64,000 nucleotides of DNA from Schistocerca nitens (GCF_023898315.1 NC_064623.1:13901140-13965139), one strand, 5' to 3'; positions 1 to 10,889 are shown, numbered from the stretch's first letter. Made by a program: numbers and translations. Notes: generated by a model not told the origin, from the sequence alone.

Positions 1-817
1 CAGCTCGGAGACCATGGCTGCGGTTACCCTTGACTCTGCATCACAGACAGGAGCGCCTGCGATGGTGTACTCAACGACGAACATGGGTGCACGAATGTCA
101 AAACGTCATTTTTTCGGATGAATCCAGGTTCTGTTTACAGCATCAAGATGGTCGTATCCGTGTTTGGCGACATCGCGGTGAACGCACATTGGAAGCGTGT
201 ATTCGTCATCGCCATACTGGCGTATCACCCAGCGTGATGGTATGGGGTGCCATTGGTTACACGTCTCAGTCACCTCTTGTTCGCATTGACGGCACTTTGA
301 ACAGTGGACGCTACATTTCGGATGTGTTACGACCAGTGGCTCTACCCTTCATTGGATCCCTGCAAAACCCTACATTTCAGCAGGATAATGCACGACCGCA
401 TATTGCAGATCCTGTACGGACCTTTCTGGATACAGAAGGTTCGACTGCTGCCCTGGCCAGCACATTCTCCAGATCTCTCACCCATTGAAAACGTCTGGTC
501 AATGGTGCCGAGCAACTGTCTCGTCACAATACTCCAGTCACTACTCTTGATGAACTGTGGTATCGTGTTGAAGCTTCATGGGCAGCTGTACCTGTACACG
601 GCATCCAAGCTCTGTTTGCTTCAATGCCCAGGCGTATCAAGGCCGTTATTACAGCCAGAGGTGGTTGTTGTGGGTACTGATTTCTCAGGATCTATGCACC
701 CAAATTACGTGAAAATGTAATTACATGCCAGTTCTAGTATAATATATTTGTCCAATGAATACCCGTTTATCATCTGCATTTCTTCTTGGTGTAGCAAGTT
801 TAATGTCCAGTAGTGTA
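1..817 (+). mobile_element. Tc1-like DNA transposon, 3' portion (window edge cuts 5' end)
   Basis: The window opens inside a Tc1/mariner transposon whose transposase reads rightward. The right end is visible: after the coding part an AT-rich tail leads into a terminal sequence ending in ggacattaaac-type inverted-repeat sequence (on the complement) and closing at a TA dinucleotide at 816-817, the normal Tc1 target. The left end lies outside the window. The transposase inside is broken (see next entry), so this copy is dead. The family is recognised from memory as an abundant insect Tc1 group. Confidence 0.8.
30..680 (+). pseudogene. Tc1-like transposase fragment, DD34E, frameshifted
   Basis: This is the catalytic half of a Tc1 transposase, an enzyme that cuts and pastes its own element at TA sites. 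The first acid lies in FSDESRF (about 112-130), the second in QQDNARPH (about 378-400) and the third in SPIENVW (about 480-498). The second and third acids are 34 residues apart, the canonical DD34E spacing. At least two frameshifts break it: one near 440-450, after the second acid, and one near 505, just after the third. The frame that ends at the TGA at 678-680 carries the usual C-terminus rich in Ala-Arg-Gly-Gly. The N-terminal DNA-binding region is outside the window. Confidence 0.8.
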
Positions 818-1128
818 ACTTTAAGGTACTAGAGACATATCAATGTCTGGATCTGTGTTTACTGCTCAACTCTGAGAAAGTTTTTGTCCTGAATAAGCAA
901 AAACTCTCTTGCTAATGCTTGAAAGTCTCATTTACTACAGCATGAATTGCTGTTCTTGTGGTACCTACACAGGCTTACAGAACATTAGCATATATCATTC
1001 AGCCTTCGTCGAAAAATGTCCGGCGATAAGATTTTAACCCGGAAAAAATATTCTTAAACTTGTTGTGGTGAAATCTCGTTGAACTCGTAGAGCAGAAGCA
1101 ACTGCCGATAACCTTTGGTCACCTATAG
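818..1128. other. Unassigned spacer
   Basis: No ORF, repeat or element end is recognised between the Tc1 right end and the 5' leader of the I-group LINE. The exact start of the LINE is uncertain by a few tens of bases. Confidence 0.5.
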
Positions 1129-1599
1129 AACCCCCACTGCGGGTCCGGGGTTAGAATAGGCCTGCGGTATTCCTGCCTGTCGTGAGAGGCAACTAAAAGG
1201 AGTCTCACACGTTTCAGACTTTATGTGATGGTCCCCTGTAGGGTTTGACCTCCATACTTCCACATTTTTCCGAAGATCGAGCCAACTGGTGAAGGGTGCC
1301 TTACATGGTGCATTCTGTCCTTCCTACACTGAGACCTTTAGCCAGCTTTCTCGTCGTTGCACTACAGTCCCGCTCGTTCTCCATCGCTTAGGCGCGGATA
1401 CATTCCTGGGTGCATTTTGCACCATGCACTGTGCAGTACGGTAGCCAGTCCGTTGTGGTGGGGCCGCTGTGTACCCTGTTGGTTGTAGCCCCCTGACAAA
1501 ACAGGGATCGCTCTGCTGATGCCTGCGCCATTAACTCCCCACGTATGCCAAGGAGTAGATGTCTGTCTCCCTGGGGCATCAGGACTCCCGGCAATGGCC

Positions 1600-2990
1600 A
1601 TCCTGCTAGGTGTCCCTTGCTGAGGCCGGGTGGCGCCCGTGGGGAGGGCCTTTGGTCGGAGGGGCTGGTATGAGGGTTGTTGCTGGTGGCCAGCCGCCAG
1701 CAGTCTCTAAGCATTCTCGGGCTCAATTCAGCGCTCAGAAATACCATCCAGAACGTTCCCATCCCTGGCCACAATGTGGGAGGAGCGTAATGCCCAGAAT
1801 GGCAGTGACACTTATTCGCCCCGGTTCCTAGTGTGTACGAGAGCTAATGGGGAGACTTTCATGTCAACAAAGCCTCAATTCTTCGTACAGCATTTAGAGG
1901 AAAAGTTTGGGGAGGTGGAGGGATTGTCCGAAACGGCATCCTCTGCCCAGTCACGAAGGTTACTTGCTTGTGACAGGTAGGGAGATGTTTCTGTTACCAT
2001 CACACCCCATAAGAGTTTAAATATGGTCCAGAACACTATATTCCACAGGGACCTTCTTTTGCAGTCTGATGACCAGCTGTGCGCCAATTTGCAGCAGCAG
2101 GGTGTTCATTTCGTCGGTGCGTTCATCAGGGTCCGAGGGATAATCAGGTTTCCACCAGTGTCTTCAACGTGGCTTTCGAGAGTGATACATTGCATGAGAA
2201 GGCGAACCGCTGTGACATCAAGCTCTATATCCCTCCGCCAATGAGGTGCTGGAAGTTCGGCCATATGTCTTCCCGCTGTACTTCCGGCTTCACATGTCGA
2301 GATTTTAGACGCCCATCACATCCCAATAATCCATGTGCCTCGCCTCCCATCTGTGTCAACTGCAATCGCCAGACTGCAGGATTTTGCAGAAAGAGAGGAA
2401 AATCATGGAATATAAGACCCTGGACCGACTGACCTACACTGAGGCTAACAGGAAATGTGAACGACTCATTCCCGTGCGAATGACAATAGTGATGGCCCCA
2501 TCAGTTCCACGAATTCCAGTCAGCTCTCTGGCCATAAGACTACATCTGCCCCCTTGACTACGGGGAGCATCCTGCACCACTTACTTCAGGAGCAACACTC
2601 CCCCCCCCCCACCTATCGGGGACGTCCATCCCCACTTCTAAGACAGAGAACCGTCCAACTTCTTCGGCTCCTCTGGCTCTCCCTTCCCAGGTTTCCACCA
2701 GTGGGAAAAATGACGCCCGCCAGTGGCTGAAGTGCCCTCAAGCAGCTGGTCATAGGGCTTCACGATCCTCCTCAGTCCCAGGGACTGAATCAGTGAAGCC
2801 CACCCAGCCAGTGGAACCCATGGAGACTACCTTTAATACCAAGGACCTTGTGGTGGCACCCACTCCACCGCTACCTACAAGCTCTACGTCTGAGGATGAG
2901 GTGGAGATTCTGACGTCCGCTGAGGACCTAGATCTCTCCAGACCCTCAGACCCAATGGATGTCGATCGCACAGGTACTCAGTGGCAATAA
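1600..2990 (+). pseudogene. ORF1 (gag-like nucleic-acid-binding protein) of I-group LINE copy A
   Basis: ORF1 proteins of I-type LINEs bind the element RNA in a ribonucleoprotein. Here it is split over several frames. The clearest part is at about 2240-2400: a cysteine/histidine cluster of the CCHC type (CWKFGHMSSRC, then a second cysteine pair, then ICVNC), followed by the basic segment RKRGKSWN and a Thr/Asp-rich stretch. Downstream, 2793-2990 encodes an acidic, Pro/Ser-rich tail (EDEVEILTSAEDLDLS) ending in a stop. The equivalent tail in copy B has the same acidic pattern. The frames change around 1980, 2245 and 2450, so no intact protein is made. Confidence 0.65.
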
Positions 2991-3354
2991 GTCACCCAAC
3001 GTCGTAATCTGCCTCCTCGGTCCTTCCAAACCGTTTTCGGCCTTGGACAATGTCATTCTCCAGTGGAATTGCAGTGGTTTGTTCCACCACCTTGCTGAGC
3101 TCTGACGACTTATCAGCCATCACCCTTTCTTCTGCATTGCTCTCCAGGAAACTTGGTTTCCGGCGACGTGAACCCCCGCCCTCCATGGTTATCGGGGTTT
3201 TTATAAGAATCAGGCAGCTTATGCGAGGATATCTGGTGGAGCCTGTCTATGTCCCTAACTCTCTTTACAGCGAGTGTGTACCTCTTCAAACACCTTTAGT
3301 GGTTGCCACTGTTCGGGTGTGGACGCCTCAGGCTGTTACTGTCTGCAGTATCTA

Positions 3355-4776
3355 CACTCCTGGAAATTGAAATAAGAACACCGTGAATTCATTGTCCCAG
3401 GAAGGGGAAACTTTATTGACACATTCCTGGGGTCAGATACATCACATGATCACACTGACAGAACCACAGGCACATACACACAGCCAACAGAGCATGCACA
3501 ATGTCGGCACTAGTACAGTGTATATCCACCTTTCGCAGCAATGCAGGCTGCTATTCTCCCATGGAGACGATCGTAGAGATGCTGGATGTAGTCCTGTGGA
3601 ACGGCTTGCCATGCCATTTCCACCTGGCGCCTCAGTTGGACCAGCGTTCGTGCTGGACGTGCAGACCGCGTGAGACGACGCTTCATCCAGTCCCAAACAT
3701 GCTCAATGGGGGACAGATCCGGAGATCTTGCTGGCCAGGGTAGTTGACTTACACCTTCTAGAGCACGTTGGGTGGCACGGGATACATGCGGACGTGCATT
3801 CTCCTGTTGGAACAGCAAGTTCCCTTGCCGGTCTAGGAATGGTAGAACGATGGGTTCGATGACGGTTTGGATGTACCGTGCACTATTCAGTGTCCCCTCG
3901 ACGATCACCAGTGGTGTACGGCCAGTGTAGGAGATCGCTCCCCACACCATGATGCCGGGTGTTGGCCCTGTGTGCCTCGGTCGTATGCAGTCCTGATTGT
4001 GGCGCTCACCTGCACGGCGCCAAACACGCATACGACCATCATTGGCACCAAGGCAGAAGCGACTCTCATCGCTGAAGACGACACGTCTCCATTCGTCCCT
4101 CCATTCACGCCTGTCGCGACACCACTGGAGGCGGGCTGCACGATGTTGGGGCGTGAGCGGAAGACGGCCTAACGGTGTGCGGGACCGTAGCCCAGCTTCA
4201 TGGAGACGGTTGCGAATGGTCCTCGCCGATACCCCAGGAGCAACAGTGTCCCTAATTTGCTGGGAAGTGGCGGTGCGGTCCCCTACGGCACTGCGTAGGA
4301 TCATACGGTCTTGGCGTGCATCCGTTCGTCGCTGCGGTCCGGTCCCAGGTCGACGGGCACGTGCACCTTCCGCCGACCACTGGCGACAACATCGATGTAC
4401 TGTGGAGACCTCACGCCCCACGTGTTGAGCAATTCGGCGGTACGTCCACCCGGCCTCCCGCATGCCCACTATACGCCCTCGCTCGAAGTCCGTCAACTGC
4501 ACATACGGTTCACGTCCACGCTGTCGCGGCATGCTACCAGTGTTAAAGACTGCGATGGAGCTCCGTATGCCACGGCAAACTGGCTGACACTGACGGCGGC
4601 GGTGCACAAATGCTGCGCAGCTAGCGCCATTCGACGGCCAACACCGCGGTTCCTGGTGTGTCCGCTGTGCCGTGCGTGTGATCATTGCTTGTACAGCCCT
4701 CTCGCAGTGTCCGGAGCAAGTATGGTGGGTCTGACACACCGGTGTCAATGTGTTCTTTTTTCCATTTCCAGGAGTG
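3355..4776 (-). mobile_element. Tc1-like transposon, copy 1 (1422 bp, DD32E family), inserted in LINE copy A
   Basis: The ends are sharp: inverted termini CACTCCTGGAAAT/ATTTCCAGGAGTG, flanked by TA at 3353-3354 and 4777-4778. The transposase reads leftward. The same 1422-bp unit occurs in the opposite orientation at 56757-58178. The insertion splits the endonuclease region of LINE copy A, so it is younger than that LINE. An internal 47-bp segment (4686-4732) is inverted relative to the other copy. Confidence 0.95.
3510..4532 (-). CDS. Tc1-like transposase, uninterrupted ORF, catalytic Asp244 changed to Glu
   Basis: A 340-residue transposase with the length and domain order of the Tc1 family. 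It has an N-terminal helix-turn-helix (about 10-50), a second helix-turn-helix (about 88-113, ARTIRNRL), and the DDE catalytic core. The start is the ATG at 4532, which begins MPRQRGREP and matches the start in the other copy; the longer in-frame extension upstream is antisense LINE sequence. The first acid is Asp155 in FSDESRF. The second position reads QQENARPH, so the catalytic Asp244 is Glu (codon at 3801-3803). The third acid, Glu277 in SPIEHVW, is present. Only 32 residues separate the second and third positions. The ORF is open, but the enzyme is probably inactive. Confidence 0.9.
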   Translation of the reverse strand: MPRQRGREPYVQLTDFERGRIVGMREAGWTYRRIAQHVGREVSTVHRCCRQWSAEGARARRPGTGPQRRTDARQDRMILRSAVGDRTATSQQIRDTVAPGVSARTIRNRLHEAGLRSRTPLGRLPLTPQHRAARLQWCRDRREWRDEWRRVVFSDESRFCLGANDGRMRVWRRAGERHNQDCIRPRHTGPTPGIMVWGAISYTGRTPLVIVEGTLNSARYIQTVIEPIVLPFLDRQGNLLFQQENARPHVSRATQRALEGVSQLPWPARSPDLSPIEHVWDWMKRRLTRSARPARTLVQLRRQVEMAWQAVPQDYIQHLYDRLHGRIAACIAAKGGYTLY

Positions 4777-7700
4777 TATCTTCCACAGGATGGTGATGTC
4801 TCACTGCATGTACTGCCTGCAGTGATAGCCCAACTGCCGCCACCTTTCCTGATACTGGGCGACTTTAACGCCCATACCCCTTGGTGGGGTGGCTTGGTGG
4901 CAACAGGCCAAGGCACTGTCACTGAGCAACTGTTGGCACAGCTTGACCTTTCCCTCTTAAATAATGGTGCCTCCACACATTTCAGAGTGGTGAATGGCAT
5001 GTACTCAGCGATCAACCTTTTGGTCTGCAGCCCTAGCCTTCTACCATCTGTCCAATGCAGTGTGCACTACGACTTGTGCAGTAGTGAGCTCTTTCCAATC
5101 TTTCTGTCAGTGCCACAGCGTCACACTGCTGGGCGCCTCCCCGGATCGGCTTTGAATAAGGCTGACTGGGAATCGTTCGCCTCCATTGCCACTATTGAGC
5201 CTCTTTCTCATGACACCATTGATGTGGTGGTTCAGACGATCATCACCAGCATCGTTTCTGCCTCGGAATCTGCAATTCCCTGTTCTTCCAGGTCCCCTCG
5301 GGTGGAGGACTGTGCCTTGGTGGTCACCCAAGGTCGCTACGACGATTAGAGATCGCAGGCATCATAAGCGGCACCCATCATTGGAACACCTCATCACCTT
5401 TAAATCGTGCCCAAGCCCTCTGCCTTATTCACCGTCGGAAGCAGGAGAGCTGTGAAAGGTGTGTCTCCAACATTGTACCTCTCCATCGCAGCTTTGGGCC
5501 AAGATTAGGCGGCTCTAAGAATATCAGACCATTGTCAGCATCCCTGAGTTTTCCCTGAATGGAGCAGTCTATACTGAATCAGACACGATTGCAGAACTCT
5601 TAGCAGAGCATTATGATCAGAGTTCTGTTTCCACGAATTACCCACTGGCCTTCTGCTCCCTGAAAGAGCGGTTGGAACGTTCTTTTACTCCATATGTGCC
5701 ACCCAGAATCCTACAATGCTCCATTCATTGAATGGGAATTCCAATGTGCCCTAGCCACTTGCCTCGATACAGCTCCTGGGCCAGATCGCATCCACTATCA
5801 GATGCTCAAACACCTCTCAGTGAACTGCCAGCGACGCCTCCTTTTCAGCCATATTTGGGTTGAGGGTGAGTTGCCATCACAATAGCGAAAAATCATCCTC
5901 ATGTTGAAACCTGGCAAGAACCCACTGGAGGTGGACAGCTACACCCCACTAGACTCACCAACGGTCTGTGCAAGTTGCTCGAACGTATGGTGAGCTGGAG
6001 GTTGAGTTGGCTACTTGAGTCTCGGGGCCTTCTGGCTGGGTGGGTTCCGTAAGGGCCACTCTGCCACCGATAATTTGATCTGCCTGTAGTCTGTATCCAT
6101 TTGGCATTTTCCCTCCATCAGCATTTGGTCGCCATCTTTTTTACATGCGGAAAGGATATGATACAACATGGAAGCATCACTTCCTCGCCACGCTTCATGG
6201 GTGGGGTCTTCGGGGTCCACTCCCGATTTTTATTCAAAATTTTCTGTCGCTTCGTTCCTTCCACATGCATGTTGGTCCCTCCCATAATTCCTGCCAAGTC
6301 CAGGAGAATGGGCTCTGGCAAGGCTCTGAGTGTCTGCCTCTTTGTAGTTGCTATCAATGGGCTCACGGCAGCTGTGGGAACGTCCATATCGGCTTCTTTG
6401 TATGCTGATGACTTTTGCCTATACTATAGCTCTACTGGCTTTGCGGTTGCTGAATGGCACCTACAGGGCACTATCTGCAGGGTGCAGTCTTGGGCTGTCA
6501 TGCATGGCTCCCAGTTCTTGGCCACCAAGACCTGTGTCATGCATCTCTGCTGGCATCGCACTGTTCACCCTGAGTCATGGCTTTATCTTGATAGCAAACC
6601 TCTTGGCATGGTGGAGATGCATAGATTTTTGGGCTTGCTTTTGATGTCTGGTTGACTTGGCTCCCTCATATTCGGCAGCTTAAGCAAACGCGCTGGCGCC
6701 AACTTAACACTCTTCACTGCTTGAGTCAAATGAGCTGGGGAGCCGATCGGTCTACCCTTCTACGACTGTATCAGGCATTGATTCAGTCCCGTCACGATTG
6801 TGGGAGCGTGGCCAATGGTTCGGCATCGCCTACCCTGTTTTGGTTGCCTGACCTCATACTTTACTGCAGGATCCGACTCGCAACTGGAGCTTTCGGCACA
6901 AGCCCTGTAAACAGCATACTTGTGGAGGATGGTTTCCCTCCATTGCAGATCCAGTGCCAACGACTACTGGCCGCTTATGCTGCACATGTTTGTAGCTTGC
7001 CTGGGCATCCAAATTAGCGTCTCCTGTTCCCCAAATCGGTCATCTGTCTTCCTGAATGGCGGCGCTGGTCAGGGTGTCTGATTGCAGTTCGCGTCCGGTC
7101 TCTTCTCTCTTGGCTTGAGCTTTTCCCTCTCCTACCTCTTTTCTGGACCCATAAACGTCTACCCACATGGTGTATGCCCCACCCATGCCTTCAGCTGGAT
7201 TTGGCACAAGGCCCGAAAGACTCAGTCCCTCCTGAGGCCCTCTGCTGACGCTTTTTTTCCATCCTTGACGCGTTTCCCGGCTCTGACGTGGTCTATACCG
7301 GTAGTTAGATGGTTGCTGGTCGAGTTGGGTATGCTTTTGCTCTTGGGGAACAATCTGAACAACGCTCGTTGCTGGGTGGCTACAGTGTTTTCACTGCAGA
7401 GCTTATCGCTATCTGTTGCGCCCTAGAGTATATCCGCTCCTGCTCAGGTGAGTCGTTTGTTATCCGTAGTGACTCCCTGAGCGGTTTACGACCTATCGAC
7501 CAGTGTTTTCCTCGCTCTCGTCGGGTGATGGCTATTCAGGAGTCCCTCCATACTCTTACCCGTTGTGGTCGCTCTGTGGTCTTTGTGTAGACCCCGGGTT
7601 ATGTCGCCATCCTGGGTAATGGACGTGTTGACATGCTGGCCAAACAGGCTGTCAGTGCACCGGCCCTGGAGATCGGCCTTTTGGAGTGCGACCTTCAGTC

Positions 7701-8392
7701 AGTTTTGTGGCAGAAGGTCCTTGGTTGCTGGGGTGATGAATGGCGCACCCTGCCTTCAGCCAACAAACTTCGGAGCGCCAAGGAGACTACCAGTGTGCAG
7801 CGCACCTCCTTGCAGGCCCTCGCAAGGACTCCGTTGTCCTCTGTCGGCTGCGCATTGGCCACACCTGGATGAGGCACGGTTATTTATTGCGCCGGGAGGA
7901 CCCACCTCTCTCTCGCTGTGGTTCGGGATCGACGGTGGTCCACATTTTGTTGGACTGTCCACTTTTAACTGGGCTCAGGCAGACGTTTGCGCTGTCTGAT
8001 ACGCTCCCTGCACTTTTAACAGATGATGCTGCCATGGAATGCTTACTTTAGTGTTTTATTCGAGCAGGGAGCTTTTATCTTTCATTTTGAGGGTTTGTCT
8101 CTTTTTTTATGGTGAGTCTGGCCTTTGGCCTACGGTTTTAGATTGGAGTTTTTAGTGTGTCACTTGGTGGTTGGCTTTACCTTTTTTTTTTCCATGGTGG
8201 GCCAACCACTGTAACATTCTGTGTGTTTTTAATTCCACTATTCTAGTCTTTGTCTATGTCTGTCTTGTTCTGTGTCATCCCTTGTCATCTCCATTGCTTG
8301 TTTTTGTTCCTTGTGGGTGTTTCATGATCGTGAAAAAAGGGACCGATGGCCTTTGTAGTCTGGTCCCTTCAACCCCCCACAAACCAACCAAC

Positions 8393-8711
8393 GGTCTGTA
8401 GAACTTTTTGTGTTCATATATAGAAACTTGTGTAGGATTCTCGGACGCTGATTCTCCACAGTTCAGTCCACAATTCCTTATATGGTTTGTAGCCTTTCGC
8501 AGATTTCTATTTATAAGAGGAAGCTCTTCCAAATTCCCTTGACTGTGCTTGCAGATCCCTCAGAAAACATCATCAAACATCCGACGTTCCTATAGAAGCT
8601 TAGCGCAATTTATTTCCCCAAAATTCACTTCAGAAAATAACTGAGATCGATTGAATTACCTTTTATAGAATTTCCATGTATTCTCGCATAGGTTTACAAT
8701 GATAAAATCTC

Positions 8712-8786
<75 letters not shown>

Positions 8787-9104
8787 ACTTTACAGTCCTC
8801 TGTGCCAGTTTATTTTTTACAAAATAGTGCACAACAAACGACAGTTATGCGCATCTGACGCCCATACATCCATAGATTGTCACTTTTTTAGAGCGAGACT
8901 TGTTTCGATCGCAGTATTTTTACTATAGCCTACCGTGCGCCACAGAGTAAACGCATTCCTCCCCGCATGCAAAATGCGCTGACTCGACGTATTTTAACAA
9001 TTTTAGCGTTATAACTCAGGTCTTACTGCCGCATCTTCACCGTTCGTCCCAGTAACATTGAAATAACATTACTGTAGCGCTATCCTCACTGTTCACCCCG
9101 GTTA
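8393..9104. other. Unassigned spacer with a microsatellite
   Basis: Between LINE copy A and the palindromic element I see no gene or element apart from the CT-repeat tract listed separately. The DNA is moderately AT-rich. Confidence 0.5.
8713..8780. repeat. (CT)n microsatellite
   Basis: Near-continuous CT dinucleotides, interrupted once by a short ccatat segment. Confidence 0.95.
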
Positions 9105-9167
9105 TGACACTGGAATGATCACGGTAAATGATAACAGCCGAACAGTTGCAGGATAAAGATTTATTGA

Positions 9168-9219
9168 AATCCTTGACCACGGTTTCGGTATATCTAAATA
9201 TACCTTCATCAGAAGCAAA
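9168..9219 (-). ncRNA. Hammerhead-ribozyme-like fold, left arm
   Basis: On the minus strand this is the mirror of the motif at 9511-9562. The conserved CTGATGA box lies at 9206-9212 (read on the complement), followed by the same stem II hairpin, the GAAA box and the predicted cleavage context GGTC|A. It points away from its partner in the right arm, so transcripts from either strand of the element would contain one hammerhead. Confidence 0.75.
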
Positions 9220-9510
9220 AATCACATCGTGCAGTGGAGATGCATAAAACAATCGTGCCAAAAGGCGGCACCATTACTTAAAATTAAATATCACCTCCAT
9301 CTGTACGGCATAATTATGAAGAGATGGTCGATCTGAACGCAGCATACTATCAGTACTATGAGTAACAGGCCAAGTACTGATAGTATGCTGCGTTCAGATC
9401 GACCATCTCTTCATAATTATGCCGTACAGATGGAGGTGATATTTAATTTGAAGTAATGGTGCCGCCTTTTGGCACGATTGTTTTATGCATCTCCACTGCA
9501 CGATGTGATT

Positions 9511-9562
9511 TTTGCTTCTGATGAAGGTATATTTAGATATACCGAAACCGTGGTCAAGGATT
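9511..9562 (+). ncRNA. Hammerhead-ribozyme-like fold, right arm
   Basis: Core box CTGATGA at 9518-9524. Stem II is GGTATAT/ATATACC (9526-9532 with 9537-9543, 7 perfect pairs, TTAG loop). Box GAAA follows at 9544-9547. A short stem III pairs A9547-U9554, C9548-G9553 and C9549-G9552, placing cleavage after C9555 in the required U-H context. Stem I starts with three pairs (CTT 9515-9517 with AAG 9556-9558). All invariant core positions of the hammerhead family are present. The very short stem III resembles hammerheads of Penelope-like elements, which often work as dimers. Activity is inferred, not shown. Confidence 0.78.
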
Positions 9563-9665
9563 TCAATAATTCTTTATCCTTCAACTGTTTGGCTGCTATC
9601 ATTTACCGTGAAGATTTTCAACAGCTGCTGCTTCAGCCATGTTTAAAATTTTGACACTGGAATGA

Positions 9666-9985
9666 CATTATTGTGCGGTAGAAAGGTTATACACTTACAG
9701 CAAGACAGCCATCCTCCGGTGACGCTGTAGCCCAGCCTAGCACAGAATAAAAGAAGATAAGCGATCGGAAGTTCATAGTGGAGGAGAAAACAAAGGCAGG
9801 ACATCGAGGTAACCGTAGAATACACGAGGTCAGCAAACCTTGTCTTCTGTCCAATCAGGGAAAATGGAAACTTGCTAGAACTCGTCGATGCCAATGGGTC
9901 AACAAAGCTACTCGCATGTAACAATTCACAAAAAACAAATTGCGCTGTTGGCATCTCCGAAATAGTAATGTGTCAGGGCAGGAAC
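9666..9985. other. Unassigned spacer
   Basis: No recognisable gene or repeat; short ORFs here show no known motif. Confidence 0.45.
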
Positions 9986-10255
9986 ACTCCACATCTCACC
10001 CTAATTAGGAAGCTGTAGCAACCGCTATAGTGGTCTAGCGACTGAACATCACCTGAGTAACAAATCAGTCAGGGACGTTTCAATCCTTCTAAGGCTGCCC
10101 TAATCGGTTGTTGGTGATGTGACGTGAACTGGAAACACAAAGGAACGACCACAAGTAAACCAAGACCAGGCAGACCCCTTTCAGTGACGGACAGGGTCAG
10201 TCCAGCGTTGCGGGTGGTTGCTGTAAGACAACTGTATGAAATTAGTGGAAGGAGT

Positions 10256-10889
10256 ACTTTGCATTAGCCTATTCCACAGCAGAGTACGCTGGTCCTGTTT
10301 GGTATAATTCATCACATGCCAGGCAGGTAGACGTAGCTCTCAAAGAGACCCGCAGATCCACTCCTGTCGAATGGATTTACCATCGTCCAGGAAGAGCACC
10401 ACTTTCCATTCGAAGAGACATTGCGGCGAATAAGGAACGAAAGAAAGAGGAACAAGAACAAACTCGTCCCCAGTATGGGCACAAACCGCATTAGCAGCCC
10501 GATTGAAGTCAAGGAAGAGTTTCCTTAGAACATCAAAGGTATTTCCTACCACTGCCGAAGATGCCAGGGTGGAGAAGAATTGCCGAAACTCTGCATCGAA
10601 TACATGATGAGGAATGGATGACCTGGAAATCCTTGAATAGACTGAAATTAGGATTGGGTAGATGAAAGTTTAATCTGGCAAGACGGTGCTACAGAACACT
10701 AAACGATACTAACTGTGACTGTGGAGAAGTCTAGACTGTCCAGCACATGGTCCAGTGTCGACTCCACCGTCCTGTATTGCAGAAGCCTTCCACCAAGCGA
10801 CAGAAAATGGACTGGAAGTGGCCAAATTTCGGTCAGAGACTACAGGACTTGTTAACTGTGCACCCGTGTGTGCTTCTGACACGAGAATA
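10256..10889 (+). mobile_element. Non-LTR retrotransposon 3' fragment inserted in the decayed Tc1
   Basis: A 634-bp fragment flanked by a 15-bp near-identical direct repeat (attagtggaaggagt at 10241-10255, with one mismatch at 10890-10904) and ending in an AATAATA-type tail. Its translation in broken frames resembles the C-terminal region of LINE polymerases: an FSTAEYAGPVW-like segment near the start, and a TNCDCGE cysteine motif followed by QHMVQC near 10705-10755. It is 5'-truncated, as expected for target-primed insertion. Confidence 0.6.

Larger units (their letters stand above)
3040..8051 (+). pseudogene. ORF2 (endonuclease-RT-RNase H) of I-group LINE copy A, interrupted
   Basis: ORF2 of an I-group LINE nicks the target, reverse transcribes the element RNA and degrades the RNA strand. 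Landmarks: endonuclease motif GDFNAHTPWWGG at about 4858-4893, past the inserted Tc1; reverse-transcriptase thumb/palm with LYADDFCLY at about 6396-6422; RNase H with SDSLSGLRPID at about 7468-7500 and a decayed TPGYVAILGN segment at about 7590-7620, directly after an in-frame TAG. Frames shift repeatedly (for example near 5345, 5450, 5885, 6655 and 7080). The Tc1 at 3355-4776 sits between the N-terminal part and the endonuclease core. The product cannot be functional. Confidence 0.75.
1129..8392 (+). mobile_element. I-group non-LTR retrotransposon, copy A (near full length, decayed)
   Basis: This long LINE has the order 5' leader (1129 to about 1600), gag-like ORF1 with zinc knuckles, AP endonuclease, reverse transcriptase, RNase H, and a 3' UTR ending near a ccaaccaac motif at about 8392. 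Zinc-knuckle gag plus APE plus RT plus RNase H is the composition of the I group of LINEs. Copy B (15045-20566) is colinear, which defines the unit. Copy A is interrupted by a Tc1-like element at 3355-4776 inserted in the endonuclease region. Many stops and frameshifts mark it as old. I cannot establish a convincing target-site duplication. Confidence 0.82.
9119..9651. mobile_element. Palindromic hammerhead-bearing retroelement (533 bp) with 14-bp target duplication
   Basis: Two near-perfect inverted arms of 239 bp (9119-9357 and 9373-9611) surround a 15-nt spacer and are followed by a 40-nt non-palindromic tail. The 14-mer tgacactggaatga occurs immediately outside both ends (9105-9118 and 9652-9665), a target-site duplication showing the whole unit moved as one piece. 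Each arm encodes a hammerhead-ribozyme fold (separate entries). Penelope-like elements and small non-autonomous retrozymes are known to carry hammerheads, and Penelope-like insertions often include inverted partial copies. I infer a relative of one of these. No reverse transcriptase is present, so it would depend on enzymes supplied elsewhere. Confidence 0.8.

Noticed and set aside
4533-5015. Longer 501-codon version of the copy 1 Tc1-like transposase
   Set aside because: The extra N-terminal part is antisense to LINE copy A and to the transposon terminus; the conserved start is the ATG at 4532.
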